A stretch of DNA of 64,000 nt, taken from the NCBI GenBank assembly GCA_947069175.1, contig CAMTDV010001633.1:59998102-60062101 (forward strand), in the 5' to 3' direction. The DNA is from Scalesia atractyloides. Lineage: Eukaryota > Streptophyta > Magnoliopsida > Asterales > Asteraceae. The position numbers were made by a program, and so were the translations under genes. Below are positions 43,097 through 54,469 of this stretch, piece after piece. The first letter of the stretch is position 1, and the number at the start of each line of letters is the position of its first letter. The notes beneath the pieces are model-generated. The model was given only the letters and a program-made list of their open reading frames with translations. It had not been told where the DNA came from and did no database searches.

Positions 43097-43300
43097 CTAT
43101 CCAACTTCGCCTCTCTTGCTTCTTTTACTGCCTGAAAGCATATCAGTGAGACTCAACATCGTTGTGCCAATATGATTAAGATTCATCCCAACGAATTCTT
43201 TGACATCTATTTGTATGTTGTTGCCAAATGACCACAACTTTTCATATTGTAGAACCGTAAACTTGGTGGACGTATCTTCAACGAGTGACCTTGACAGCAA
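43097..43300 (-). other. Unidentified short open frame
   Basis: A 67-residue frame with non-repetitive, protein-like composition (for example QYEKLWSFGNNIQIDVKEF and LSLTDMLSGSKRSKRG). A cag precedes it on the minus strand at about 43319, which could be a splice acceptor. I do not recognise the family. It may be an exon fragment of a host gene or chance. Confidence 0.2.
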
Positions 43301-44440
43301 TGATCCGAGTTACGATCTGCAAAATAGAACACCGTTAGGAATCGTTATAAAAATGGAGTTATTCCTGTAACCACCATCCGGCGTGAGAATAAGTCTCGAT
43401 GATTTAAAGGAGTAAAGAATTAGAGAGAGAAAGATAGTTGATGGTGAATGGATCTTACCTTGGAGTTTGCTCCCTATTACCATATTATAAATTACCAAGA
43501 TGTTTGTGCTTTATGGCTTGTACTTCAAGCATATGGAGTCTTTCAACAAAAAATTGATTTTTCACCTTTAATCCAAAGGTTTACATTTTTTTCATTTTTA
43601 AATTTTTGTTTTTTTACTTTCAACCCAAAACTTTTCATCTTTTCAATTTAACACCAAAACATTTTTATTTTCAACTTTGATCCACATATTTTTCATCTTT
43701 TACAAATTTTTCGTTTTACGTTTCGTTCTAATTTTGCGAGTAAACACGCCGTAACGTACATGTGGGTTTCAAAGTTTTTTCGACTATTTTTCCCGTTTGA
43801 CAGGAACGTCACAACGCGTCTATTAACTAGGCCGGGTCATACCTCTATCACATATATAATAATATGTATATTATTAAAATATAGGTTTAACTGGCCTGGA
43901 TTAACTATAGGTTTAACTGGCCTGGATTATATTATTAAAATATAGGTTTAACTGGCTTGGATTAACTAGGTCGGGTCATACCTCTATCACATATATAATT
44001 AATAGGACTAAAAACCCATTTAAGGGAAATATGTAAAAGAAATCATATAGATTTACATGGCTATTGATGTAAGTATTTGTATTGTTTAGCATGTAATGAG
44101 GATTGGTTAGCATGTAATGAGGGTTAAGTGGATAGATAAGTTTGTATAATTAGTTTTGGGGTTTAATACATTAGATTAAAGTTTAGGTACATAACATGAC
44201 AATCGAACTATACCTACTTATTGCTACAAATCAATTGTCAAGGTCATCCTTGAGTGTTAAAAAAAAGTTTTGGGCTTTGTACGAGAAAAAAAATTAGGCT
44301 TTAACCCGAGACTATGGATTAACTAAAAGGGGATTTGAGGCCTTCGGCTTTGGGCCCAAATAAGATTTGGGCAATTATATGGTAAGTATCAAATTTAAAT
44401 GGGGTAAAATGTTTAAAACTTAGTTTTTTGTGCTCATAAA
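43301..44440. other. Intergenic with local duplication
   Basis: No gene recognised. At 43821-44000 an actagg.cgggtcatacctctatcac block occurs twice 140 bp apart, enclosing repeated ataggtttaactgg phrases. Confidence 0.6.
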
Positions 44441-44444
44441 GTGT

Positions 44445-44494
<50 letters not shown>
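44445..44494. repeat. TA/GA compound microsatellite
   Basis: About 14 TA units followed by about 11 GA units. Confidence 0.95.
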
Positions 44495-44495
<1 letters not shown>

Positions 44496-44500
44496 AGAGT

Positions 44501-44945
44501 TAATATCCTGATATATATCAGTGGTATATCGGTTATCGTTCCCCTACTGAGATATCGGTGCAAAATATCGGTACCAATAATGTCGGCGATATTTACCGAT
44601 ATTGGACCGATATTTGACCAATATATCACCGATCTTCCCCGTATTAGTACCTTTCTTCTTATTTCTATCATTGCCTTTCTTCTTATTGCTGCTATTAGTG
44701 TTTCAAGTCTTAATTGTTAGTTGTTACGGTAAAATGTTAGTGTTTTAAGCCTTAGTCAATTTCTACTTGCTACAATTGTTAGTGTTTTGCAAGTTGCAAA
44801 AGATTAATTTGTTAATGGTAGGAGAGTATACTGAATTGTTAGTGTTAAATTGCAATATATATAAGTTTAGCATGATATTAAAATTACCGATATCCCACCG
44901 CGATAATCAACATCTCAAATATCGGTCCTTAACTGATATCCGTTG
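44501..44945 (+). mobile_element. MITE family copy 1 (ATATCGG ends)
   Basis: Starts taatatcctgatatat and ends near aactgatatccg. It is homologous over its length to 46894-47360, including the interior phrase attgttagtgtt repeated several times. GATATCGG motifs are concentrated at both ends in inverted orientation. No coding capacity. Confidence 0.7.
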
Positions 44946-44970
44946 TATGTATGTATGTATGTATGCATGT
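44944..44970. repeat. GTAT tetranucleotide microsatellite
   Basis: About six gtat units followed by a gcat variant. Confidence 0.9.
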
Positions 44971-45440
44971 ACAAACAAAGAGACCTATGGTAGTTTGGGC
45001 CTTGTGTTGTCGCCCGACTTGCACAGACCCAAAGCCGGGCCTGTCGATTGCTACATATTTGTAAAAGTAATTTCACCCTCATTGTTTAATTAAACTATAC
45101 ACAGAGATTCTTGGTAAATCAATTCATGGGATACATTTTTGTATCAACATTACATTTTGAGGTGATGGGTTCAATAAACTACCGATTTATCAGGATTTTT
45201 AACAAAGGAAAATCATGTCCTTACCCTAACTTGATTTATTTTTAGAAAATATGGTATGTAAAAGAAAATGTAATCATTTGAGTATGTTGTTTCTAGTGAC
45301 AATAGTTTTGTTGATATAGATGTCAGTTAATTTTGATTAGGACAATAAAACAATCTATGACTAACATAGTGTTAGTTAAAGGTCTCTAATTTAATTAAGG
45401 TTTATTTGTAAGAGGATTGCTGAACGTTCCTCGCATGTAA

Positions 45441-45524
45441 TAAACATATCCAATACTCCACTAATAAAACAAACCAATTAAATAAACATATCCAATACTC
45501 CACTAATAAAACAAACCAATTATA
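45441..45524. repeat. 42-bp tandem duplication
   Basis: Two units beginning taaacatatccaatactcc at 45441 and 45483, essentially identical. The surrounding 44971-45640 has no gene. Confidence 0.92.
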
Positions 45525-45644
45525 AAATGATGATTCTGAATGTACTTCCGCTACTCTCACACACACTTAACCGCCGTCTCCCGTTAAAAAGTAATAGCAT
45601 TCGCAATGAAACCCTTAAAAGTATGTGGAGAAAGTTTTGTTATA

Positions 45645-46426
45645 TTATAAGGAATGTTTGGTAGTGTTTCTTAGTGATTGTGAATAGAGGGGAGAGAAAA
45701 TATAAGAAAAAGTATCTGTTCCTCTGTAAATATATGGGGAAAAAAATTCTGGAGAGAGAAAACTGTATGAATTTTTTAATATTTTAAAAATGGTTGTGAG
45801 TGAATCAAGACTACCCAACATCCCAGGAAACCCGTGAATCCGCTGATGGGCCTCGTATAAAAGTGGAACTTCGGAAGCGGTTGGCATCCTTAAATATCGC
45901 CTCCCGTAAAGAAAGTTAACACCTAATATAATAGTAACAACAATAATAATAAATACAATAATAATAAAAATACATTCACAGAGATTTTCAAGACAATCAC
46001 GACAAGTTTTGTCCGGCATCCTTAAATATTCATCCCACGCATCACTTGCTGTGTCGTACGCTAGTTACCTAATTGCGGCAGTACACTTTTGTATTCCAGA
46101 GAAACCAATTTTGCGACTAGCACTTTCTCTTTGTGTGAAAAAGGGAATTTGGCCGCAAGATCATTTGAAATTCTTAAGAAAAGACGACGGCTCATACGAA
46201 ACCGACGCCTAAAATGTGCATCATCGTACAACGGATCTTCACAAAAATAATCGTGCATTAAACGTTCATGAGCACCTAATCGATCTCATTCAAGAGGCGC
46301 ATGTCTAGCACGCGATGTAGACGATTGAGCTTCTTCTCGCAAATAATTAATCGCCTCTTACGTCACTGCGATAAGCATATCGTCAAGCACACCGTCAGAT
46401 GAAGAGCTAGACGAATTGGATGACAT
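45645..46426 (-). pseudogene. PIF/Harbinger transposase relic
   Basis: Read leftwards from ATG at 46426: MSSNSSSSSDGVLDDMLI, then after stops GAHERLMHDYFCEDPLYDD and FRRRFRMSRRLFLRISNDL (46061-46258). Shifted frames give LQKCTAAIRQLAYDTASDA, and then YLRMPTASEVPLLYEAHQRI and HGFPGMLGSLDS (about 45820-45900). This series is typical of the N-terminal half of plant Harbinger (HARBI1-like) DDE nucleases. The catalytic C-terminal half is missing, and an unrelated AT-rich stretch (about 45905-45975) interrupts the frame. A GC-richer patch at 46620-46708 ending gtgccacaccct may be an element end. Confidence 0.8.
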
Positions 46427-46893
46427 TTTTAACAATGATTGTGTTAATTTTTTGTGATTGGTGGGTGTTTTAGATTGTGATTGGTGTGTTTTTTAGTTTG
46501 TGATAGGTTTATACACACACATATATATCAAGTAAAGGATTTTTTTAAGTGACTGTTGCCAACGATCATATTTGACCAAACAACCTCGATCCATTCAATT
46601 TTGGCTTGTTACTGCGCTGGTGAGTGGTCGATACCCCCGGAGCGTGTGGTGTGGCAATGACGCCTCCGGAACGCTATAAATGGTGATGTGGCAGTGTGCC
46701 ACACCCTTCAATCTATGATTTATATTTAGCCACCCTATTACAAAATAAATTTTGATCAAATCAGAGATATTTGACTAATAATATCTTAGTCATTGACTGT
46801 CATAACCAATATGATTCACTATTTACCTAAATTTACTAGTAAAATATCTAAAGACCCTAAATTTGATATTCTTGTACGCTCAAACTATGTAGT

Positions 46894-47360
46894 TAATATC
46901 CCGATATATCAGTGATATATTGGTTATCGGTCTCCTACCGAGACAAAGGTGTAGAATATGGGTTAGAATATCGATACCGATAATATCGGCGATATTGATT
47001 GATATTCGATCGATATTCGACCGATATTGAACAGGTATTTGACCAATATCAGTACCTTTCTTCTTATTTCTACCATTCATCTTTCTTCTTATTGTTGTTA
47101 TTAGTGTTCTAAGTCTTAATTGTTAGTTGTTATTGTTAAATGTTAGTGTTTTAAATCTTAGTCAGTTCCTACTTGCTACAATTGTTAGTGTTTCGCAAGT
47201 TGCAAAAGGTTAATTAATTTGTTAATGATAGTAGAGTGTACTGAATTGTTAGTGATAAATTGCTATATATATAAATTTAGCATGATAGTAAAAGTATCGA
47301 CATCCCACTGCGATAATTTATATCTCAAATATCGGTCCTTGACCGATATCCGATATTTTA
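46894..47360 (+). mobile_element. MITE family copy 2 (ATATCGG ends)
   Basis: The same orientation and structure as 44501-44945, about 2.4 kb away, with scattered substitutions and short indels. The terminal gatatccgatatttta is, in reverse complement, similar to the start taatatcccgatat. The target duplication is unclear. Confidence 0.7.
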
Positions 47361-48156
47361 CTGCATTAACTGCTTAACGCCCAAACAACACAATATGGCT
47401 TATAACACTTAAATTCGAAAGAACAAAAAATCTCGTATATGGGATTCTTTTAACATCTGGAAAAAAATATTGCTTATCTTCGTTTATATTAGACTATAGT
47501 GGGAATACACGCGCGTTGCAGCGGGTGTCCTGATCGATATCAAATTCAATTATGATCTCTATTAAAGAAACTCTAGTAGACTGCTTCAGAATTACAAGTA
47601 TAGGTATGTTTAAGGGTGAGCACATAACCGAATTAACAAAACCTTAACCGAATTAGTAGACTTAACCAAGCTGAACTAACGGAAATTTCGGTTAAGCCAT
47701 AACCGATTAACTGAAAATTACAGTTCGATTTTAGTTATGGGGTGTGGCCTAACCGAACGAACCGAACCAAACCATTTAAAAACAAAATATAACAAATTCA
47801 TCATTCTTCATCATTATAACTTATTAAAGATACAACCGAACTGATACCAAAACCTAGATGCTAGATCCATGCCACTAAAACGTTAGGTTTGTAGGATTTC
47901 TTGTGGTTATAGACAAATTGCACCTGCAAAAAAGTAAAAAAAAAAAAAAAAACAACTCACATCTTTAAAAGAATTCTTGTATTACAGCATTATAGAATGA
48001 AAGGCCCATGACAAACTAATTGGTTAAATCAAAAGCAATGTATATGTCCACTTAGTTAAGCTGAACTTTTAATTGGGTCTAGATCCTATTATTTTTATTA
48101 AATGGGTATTTTATTTTGTCCATATGCTTATATTATTCACATTTGAATATGGCTTG

Positions 48157-48307
48157 TGTTGTTTGGTATAGAGAAAGCACTATTGTTTGGAATCGTTTTT
48201 ATTGAGATTGTATATCAACTTAATTAGGGTTACAGAAGGAGGTGTTTATATAGAACACCATTTTATATTTAACCCCTACACTATAACATATTGTTTACTT
48301 TCCGACA
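48157..48307 (-). repeat. Copia C 3' LTR
   Basis: A 151-bp LTR, tgttgtttgg to tccgaca. Differences from the 5' LTR: t/g near 48184, t/c and a/g near 48266-48272, and c/t near 48303. Confidence 0.93.
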
Positions 48308-51300
48308 CTCACCCTCAAGTTGAGTAGTGGGATCACCGATACTTAACTTGCTCAAACAGCTACTAAATGCGTTTCCGTTGACAGCTTTTGTGAGTATATC
48401 TGCGAGTTGATCTTTTGACGAAACATACGGGAGTTCTATGATTCTTTCTTCCAACTTCTCTTTGATGAAATGTCGATCTACCTCTACGTGTTTTGTTCGA
48501 TCATGTTGAACTGGGTTTTCTGAGATTTGTATTGCAGCTGTATTGTCACACATAACTTTACTGGGAGCCTTCTGGGAAAAATCAATGTCTTCTAGCAACT
48601 CCTGATCCAAAGAACTTCATTTAACCCCGAGCTATACCTCTAAATTCCGCTTCTGCACTCGACAGAGCGACCACCTTCTGTTTCTTACTCCTCCAGGTAA
48701 CAAGGTTTCCACCCACCAAGGAAAAGTACCCTGATGTTGACCTTCGGTTTCCCTTATCTCCTGCCCAGTCTGCATCAGTGTAGAGCTCAACAGTTAAATG
48801 TCCATTTGTTTTGAACAACACTCCATGGCCTGCGGTTCCCTTGAGATATCTTAAAATTCTCTGAGCAGCTTCCATGTGGGCAACTTGTGGTTGATGCATG
48901 AACTGACTCACCACTCCAACAGCATAAGCTATATCAAGGCGAGTGTGAGAGAGATAAATTAACTTGCCCACGAGCCGTTGATACCTTTCTTTGTCTGCAA
49001 GTTCTCCATTGAGTACCATGTGAAGGTTGTGGTTCACTACCATTGGAGTATCTGATGGTTTACAATCAATCAACCCAGTTTCTGCTAGGAGATCAAGGAC
49101 ATACTTCTTTTGGCAGATGGAAATCCCCCGTTTAGACCTGAGAACTTCTATCCCGAGGAAATACTTGAGATTTCCAAGGTCTTACATTTCAAACTTTGAA
49201 AACAGATTCCTTTTCAGCCGTGCTATTTCTTCTATATCATCTCCGGTAATAATCATGTCGTCTACATATATGATCAAGTAAGTTACAAGGCCGTTTTTTC
49301 TCTTGAGGAACAGAGTATGATCAGCATTACTTTGGTGATACCCGTACTCTTTCATGGCCAAAGTGAACTTTCCAAACCATGCCCGAGGAGACTGCTTTAG
49401 CCATATAGGGATTTTTTCAACCGACAAACTTCCCCTTCTTTAAAACCCCTTGAAAACCCTGGAGGTGCTTCCATGTAGACTTCTTCCGTTAGGTCACCAT
49501 GAAGAAAGGCGTTTGTAACATCAAACTGGTGAAGAGGCCACTCCTTATTGGCTGCTACGGAGAAGAGAACTCTGATGGTGTCCATTTTTGCAACCAGAGA
49601 AATGTCTCAGAGTAATCGATCCCATATGTCTGAGTGTACCCCTTGGCTACAAGTCGAGCTTTGTATCGCCCAATGGAACCATCTGGTTTATATTTTATTG
49701 AATACACCCACCAGCATCCAACTGTTTTCTTTCCTTTAGGAAGAATGCACTTTTCCCATGTGTTGTTTTTCATAAGAGCACGCATCTCCATTTCCATTGC
49801 TTCTTCCCAATTCTTCTTACCTTGAGCTTCCCTAACGGAATTAGGTATTTGTTGAGAGTATAGTGAGGTAACAAATGCTTTAGAACTGTTAGATAAGTTC
49901 CCATTGACCATATTAGCTACAGGATACCTTGAATTTCTGGTTTCCCTCTCCGGGGAGTACCGTTTTGGAAGAACCCCTCTATTGGCCCTGGGAGGGAGAG
50001 GGTATCCTCCGGTTGTATCTGCTGCAACTGGTTCCACATGGTCAACGACTAGTTCAACCTCTTCCAAGTCTGGTTCAACCTGTTCCACATCTGGTTCAAC
50101 CTGTGGAGTAGGTTCCATTGTTGTCGATTCTATGTGTTCCCCTGTTACCTCAGGTATCACGTTGGATGGATTTTCTTCAGTGGTACTTTGCTCCGCAGAT
50201 TGTGTGGCTGTGTTTGAAGGACTCGTAGTACTGTGATGATTTTCTGTTGTTACTTCTTCGGATGAGGGAAGTTGGGTTAGCCAACTCAGAGTGTCTATAC
50301 ATTCATTCTCCCCCTGACCACTGAGTTGGGTGTCATAAAAGTATTTTGTTTCAAGAAAGTCAACGTTCATTGTGGTGAACATTTGATGAGTTTTGGGATT
50401 TTAACACCGGTACCCTATTTGGTCGATCCCATAGCCGACAAATACACATTTCTCAGCACATGGGCCGAGCTTGTTCCGGTTGATTTTGGGTATGTGGACA
50501 AATGCGGTACACCCGAAGATTCGAGGTTCAAGTGTAAGAGGATGAGGAATACTGGCAGACTTAGACAGACAATCTAAGGGAGATTTAAATTTAAGAGCTT
50601 TTGTGGGTAGCCGATTAACGGGATACACGGAGGTAGCAACTGCCTCCGGCCAGAAAGATTTAGGAACCTGGGATTCGATTAACATTCCTCCAGTCATTTC
50701 AAGAATAATACGGTTTTTCCGTTCGGAAACACCGTTTTGTTCGGGGGTATGAGAACAAGAGGTTTGATGAATTAATCCTTTGGTTTTAAAGAATTGTTTC
50801 ATGGGTGTATTGACAAATTCCCCCCATTGTCGGATCGAAGGATTTGGATTTGAGTTCGGAATTGAGTTTGAATCATAGCATAAAACATGATAAATTTTTC
50901 GTAAACTTCGGATTTGTTTTTTAAAAAATATACCCATGTCATACGAGTGCAATCATCCACGAATAGTATGAAGTACCAAAGACCCTGCCCCCCATCACAG
51001 GAGCAGGACCCCACACATCAGAATGGATAAGTGAAAAAGGTGAAGCAACTTTCGTATTGCTAGGTTTAAATGGTTGTCAATGGCTTTTGGCACGAAGACC
51101 GGTTTCACAATCTATTTTCCTATTTGAAGGGAAGAGTTTTGGAAACAAAAGGTGCGAATAACCATTGGATGGGTGTCCTAACCGTCTATGCCCATAGCCA
51201 GGCTTCTCGATTTTCAGTTCCATGTGCCAACATCACAGTACCCTGTTGGGCCACTTCATCCACGTAGTACAATCCTTGGCGCTCAGTACCACGTCCAATA

Positions 51301-51600
51301 ATCACACCCGTCCTGATATCCTGTAGAAGGCAGAAAGTAGGATGCATTAGTACCGTGCAATTTAACTCTTTGGTAATATGGCTAATCGAGAGCAGTTTGT
51401 GCGATAATGATGGAACATAAAGACAATTTGATAATTTCATAGTTGGGGAAATCTCAATTGTTCCTCCTCCTTTCACTTGCATCGTTCCGTTGTTTGCAGT
51501 ATGGATTTAGGTTTTTTGAGGATTGGACATTGACCGTATGTCTAACGGTTCAAACGTCATGGTGTCGGTGGCACCAGAGTCGAATATCCAAGAATTGTTT
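48308..51600 (-). pseudogene. Copia C pol: protease to RNase H
   Basis: From the right: protease beginning WIFDSGATDTMTF (51600-51560, with a later stop), continuing as LYVPSLSHKLLSIS in the 51186-51482 frame. Integrase is in the frames at 50799-51014 (FVDDCTRMTWVYFLK, RSDNGG) and 50401-50952 (SHTPEQNGVSERKNR, NRLPTKALKF). The linker and RT start at 49555-50382 (KARLVAKGYTQTYGIDYSET), with RT at 49397-49585 (QFDVTNAFLHGDL) and 49182-49427 (LIIYVDDMIITGDD). RNase H is in 48621-49073 (YTDADWAGD, SSAEAEFRGIARG) and 48281-48610. Multiple frameshifts are present. The domain order is Copia-type. Confidence 0.92.
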
Positions 51601-51661
51601 TTTTCATGGTTGATTTCCATCTTTTTCCTTTTGATTGATTGATTTTTTTTTGTTTTTTTTT

Positions 51662-51960
51662 GAATTTGACGAAGCCGAAGAACCAATTCTATGAAAGGTT
51701 AATAGGATTCAAATCAGTCAAGTTCCACTATAACGGTAACCGCGACCAATATCAGACCTACTAAGCAATCGAGAAGAGGAACCGGCTATCAACAGATCCA
51801 AAGGGCCGGACAGAACCGAATCCCGGAAGTGAATGGATGGATCGAAAGATCGACTTAGGGCGAGAGGTCAAGCCGGGAGAGATAGCAACCTCGCACACTA
51901 AGCCTATCTTCTCCTCTTCGTCGAGCTACCGGCGACCAGAGAGCGGAATGTTCCGTGGAT
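51662..51960. other. GC-richer insert, possibly organelle-derived
   Basis: About 300 bp, clearly GC-richer and more complex than its surroundings, starting right after a T-rich run (51640-51661) and ending near 51960. It occupies the place where Copia gag should be. Its composition and phrases such as gggcgagaggtcaagccggg and ctaccggcgaccagag recall plant mitochondrial intergenic DNA. It has no long frame. Assignment to mitochondrial origin is an impression that needs a search. Confidence 0.35.
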
Positions 51961-52334
51961 GACCTACAATTCCAAAAAAAGATGACATCAAATGTGAACA
52001 CCCGAAAAAATTCATACAAAATTCAAGGTTCGTAGTAAAGGAATTGTTCGTTGGCAGACTTTGAAGGTTCGTTGGATGAAGGATGTTCGGCGGCGAAGAA
52101 TGTAAGGCGACAAAGATTATTCTTTGTGAACAAGGTTATTGATTGTTCGGCGGAAAAGAATGTTAGGGTTTGAAAGTCGGCGGCCGATGTTTTGAACGAT
52201 TTTCCCTGGTTTGGTTGAGCGATTGATCTGGTTTTTGGCTTTGAACGATTTTGAGATTTGATTTTTGAACGAAGTTTGTTTTGACCTTGCTGGTTTGAGA
52301 TTGACGAACAAAGTTTTCAAGGATCATAAACTCT
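51961..52334 (-). other. Copia C leader
   Basis: About 370 bp between the insert and the PBS. GTTCG and GGCGG.GAAGAATG phrases recur. No coding motif was recognised. Confidence 0.6.
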
Positions 52335-52346
52335 GCTCTGATACCA
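52335..52346 (-). promoter_or_regulatory. Copia C primer-binding site
   Basis: gctctgatacca on the plus strand, TGGTATCAGAGC on the minus strand, directly adjoining the 5' LTR. Confidence 0.93.
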
Positions 52347-52497
52347 TGTTGTTTGGTATAGAGAAAGCACTATGGTTTGGAATCGTTTTTATTGAGATTG
52401 TATATCAACTTAATTAGGGTTACAGAAGGAGGTGTTTATATAGAACACCATTTTACATTTAGCCCCTACACTATAACATATTGTTTACTTTCTGACA
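52347..52497 (-). repeat. Copia C 5' LTR
   Basis: A 151-bp LTR, tgttgtttgg to tctgaca, followed by gcttg. Confidence 0.93.
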
Positions 52498-52669
52498 GCT
52501 TGTAGTCAAATTCTTAAAAGAAGTAAGGAGAATTCAACCCATGTCAAAAGTTTTGGTTTAGTGGTTAACTAACCGAATCGAACTGAAATAACCACCAATA
52601 GACCCAATCGGTTATGGTTTCGGTTTTAGGCAATAACCGAACTGAACCATGCTCACCCCTAGTATGTTT

Positions 52670-53224
52670 CATATTTCCCTTTTAGTCTACAAATAAACAA
52701 ACGTACTCCAGTTTTCCAACGTTGAAGTCGAAACATATCTAAATTCCGAAATGGTACCAACACACACACATGCAGTGAACCAGACCATTTTCTCGAGGCC
52801 ATGATCCATGCCAGATATCCGGCTCAACCTTCTATTAGATACTCCCTGCATCACCTAGTAAAGAAAGTAACTAAAAAAAATGGTTACACCTCATCTTACC
52901 CACTTTGAGACCATGATGTTTTGTTTATTGTATGAACAAATATGGTGTATGCAAGATCAAGGAGAAAAGTCAGCATTATTTGAATTGAGAGTGAAGAGAC
53001 TGATTCCGGGTGTATATATATATATATATATATATGGCCTGCTTGAATAGTAGCAGCATTTAACCAAGGCGAATAGGTGAGTTGGGTATCTAAGCAACAA
53101 CGACTTATACACGGCCGGGTTACTCAGCGATAAAAAAAATGATAATAGATGGGTATATCAAAAAGGTCATAAGCATATACATGTTACCCAACCCGCCTAT
53201 CCTGCCAATTTTGCCAAAACGTAC
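52670..53224. other. Intergenic with TA repeat and hAT-like motifs
   Basis: Contains a TA microsatellite (53013-53035). At 53190-53213, read on the minus strand, ttggcaggataggcgggttggg resembles hAT subterminal sequence. No gene was recognised in 52670-53012. Confidence 0.5.
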
Positions 53225-53638
53225 CTGAGAGGCTGAGAGCAGAGACAGTGTGCCGTCTCAGCGCCAACTGATGGAAGCCTCTCTTCCTCCATGACCTTTC
53301 ATTTCTTAAGCATCTGGCTCTCAGTAACGACTAACAAGTTAAAAGCAAATGTCAACACCTAATTATCTTATAACAAAACCTTTCTAATTGCTAATATAAC
53401 AGCACAAAACAATATTGTTATGGTTGTTTGGAATTGGAAGGTGTATAACATTAGCAAAACAGAAGACGATGAATCCTTATAAGAAAACAAACCTTATTTC
53501 AGAAACAACATGATGCTCCGTTAAGCCCTGAAGTTCCTTTTGGCGTTCCTTCTCCGCGCTAACAAGTAGGTCAAGTAAAACTTGTCTCCCATGCAACCGC
53601 AACATATCCATTCTAATATGCTCTGGACGCCTCATCAT
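53225..53638 (-). pseudogene. Host RING-type E3 ligase gene fragment, two exons
   Basis: The minus strand from ATG 53638 encodes MMRRPEHIRMDMLRLHGRQV then LLDLLVSAEKERQKELQGLT and EHHVVSEI up to a GT donor at 53492-53491. After a 162-bp intron ending AG (53332-53331), the next exon starts SLLRARCLRNER. A frame shift then gives MEEERLPSVGAE and finally RRHTVSAL before another GT at 53224-53223. The order ERQ(R/K)ELQ.L.EH.VS, then SLLR.R.LRNER, then MEEERPPS, then RHTVSGL is what I recall for a plant family of large RING-finger proteins, upstream of the RING. The RING itself is absent. The retained intron points to DNA-level capture or a decayed gene. Confidence 0.6.
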
Positions 53639-53689
53639 ATAACTTTTATAATAATATATGACACGCTGATTATTTATACAGATTTAAAA

Positions 53690-53797
53690 TTTTAAAAGAA
53701 CGTGGTTTGGGTCAACCCGGTTGGCATCCACCCATACCAAAAATGACATGCTCGATTCATGACCCAACCTGACCCAATCGCCCATTTGTCACCTCTG
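53690..53797. other. hAT-like terminus
   Basis: The reverse complement from 53797 reads cagaggtgacaaatgggcg followed by attgggtcaggttgggtc, the usual style of plant hAT ends (CAGAGGTGGCAAAATGGGT). No matching left end or duplication was located. Confidence 0.45.
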
Positions 53798-54469
53798 GCT
53801 ACAACCCATATGGCGAAGATCAAGGCTTAAATACGGAATCGTGCCTCGGGGCGTTTTCCCTTCGCTTCACGAGGCGTACGCCTCGATACGGAATTAAAAA
53901 ATATATATGAAAACGAAAATCGGTGCAAGTCCGGAATTAGTTTGATTCGTCACAAAATTTATACCGAAACATCCAGAATAGTTGAACCTAGAAGACTTTT
54001 ATTAAACTTCAATAGATTTTCCCCATCAAACATTATTACACACATTTTTAAAAGTCACCTAGTGTGTGTTATACACAGTTCTTTTCCTGTAATTCTTGTG
54101 ACTTTCCTAAGTTAACTTGTTTAACAATTACATCAGTAAAGATCTCTTCGAACTTGTTTAACAATTACATCACTAAAGATCTCTTCAATACGTTCAAAAG
54201 GATGATATGATTAAACTTTATTTTATGATATGTTTTCTCATATATTTACAAATAAACTAACTAAACTATTTCACAATAAATATATTTACAAATAAACTAA
54301 CTAAACTATTTCACAATCTAGTTATTTAATCTACCCTTAAGAAACTAATTACAAAACAAATGTAAATAAATTTTCTTAGTAAATCATACAACATGTAGAA
54401 CAAACCGTTATAGATACTGAAGTAGATTTTAAACAGATACCAGAGCCCAAACAACAACTAAAGCACCAC
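53798..54469. other. Intergenic with two tandem duplications
   Basis: No gene seen. 54114-54187 holds a 37-bp unit twice (aacttgtttaacaattacat...). 54241-54317 holds a 40-bp unit twice (tatatttacaaataaactaa...). Confidence 0.75.

Larger units (their letters stand above)
48157..52497 (-). mobile_element. Copia C: Ty1/copia LTR retrotransposon lacking gag
   Basis: LTRs 48157-48307 and 52347-52497 (151 bp each) are flanked by the duplication gcttg (48152-48156 and 52498-52502). The PBS TGGTATCAGAGC touches the 5' LTR (52335-52346), and a purine tract abuts the 3' LTR. Pol is related to Copia A. The gag region is missing and apparently replaced by foreign-looking sequence (51662-51960). The two LTRs differ at four positions, about 2.6%. 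Confidence 0.93.
47612..52661. mobile_element. hAT-like element carrying Copia C
   Basis: Terminal inverted repeats aagggtgagca (47612-47622) and tgctcacccct(a) (52650-52661) are flanked by the 8-bp duplication gtatgttt (47604-47611 and 52662-52669). Subterminal aaccgaa/ttcggtt motifs occur at both ends. Removing the inserted Copia C leaves about 700 bp without a transposase, so it is a non-autonomous hAT element. The 8-bp duplication and AGGGGTGAGCA-type ends are diagnostic of hAT. Confidence 0.88.

Noticed and set aside
47612..48151. hAT transposase gene
   Set aside because: The about 700 bp of hAT sequence has no open frame with hAT or BED-finger motifs.
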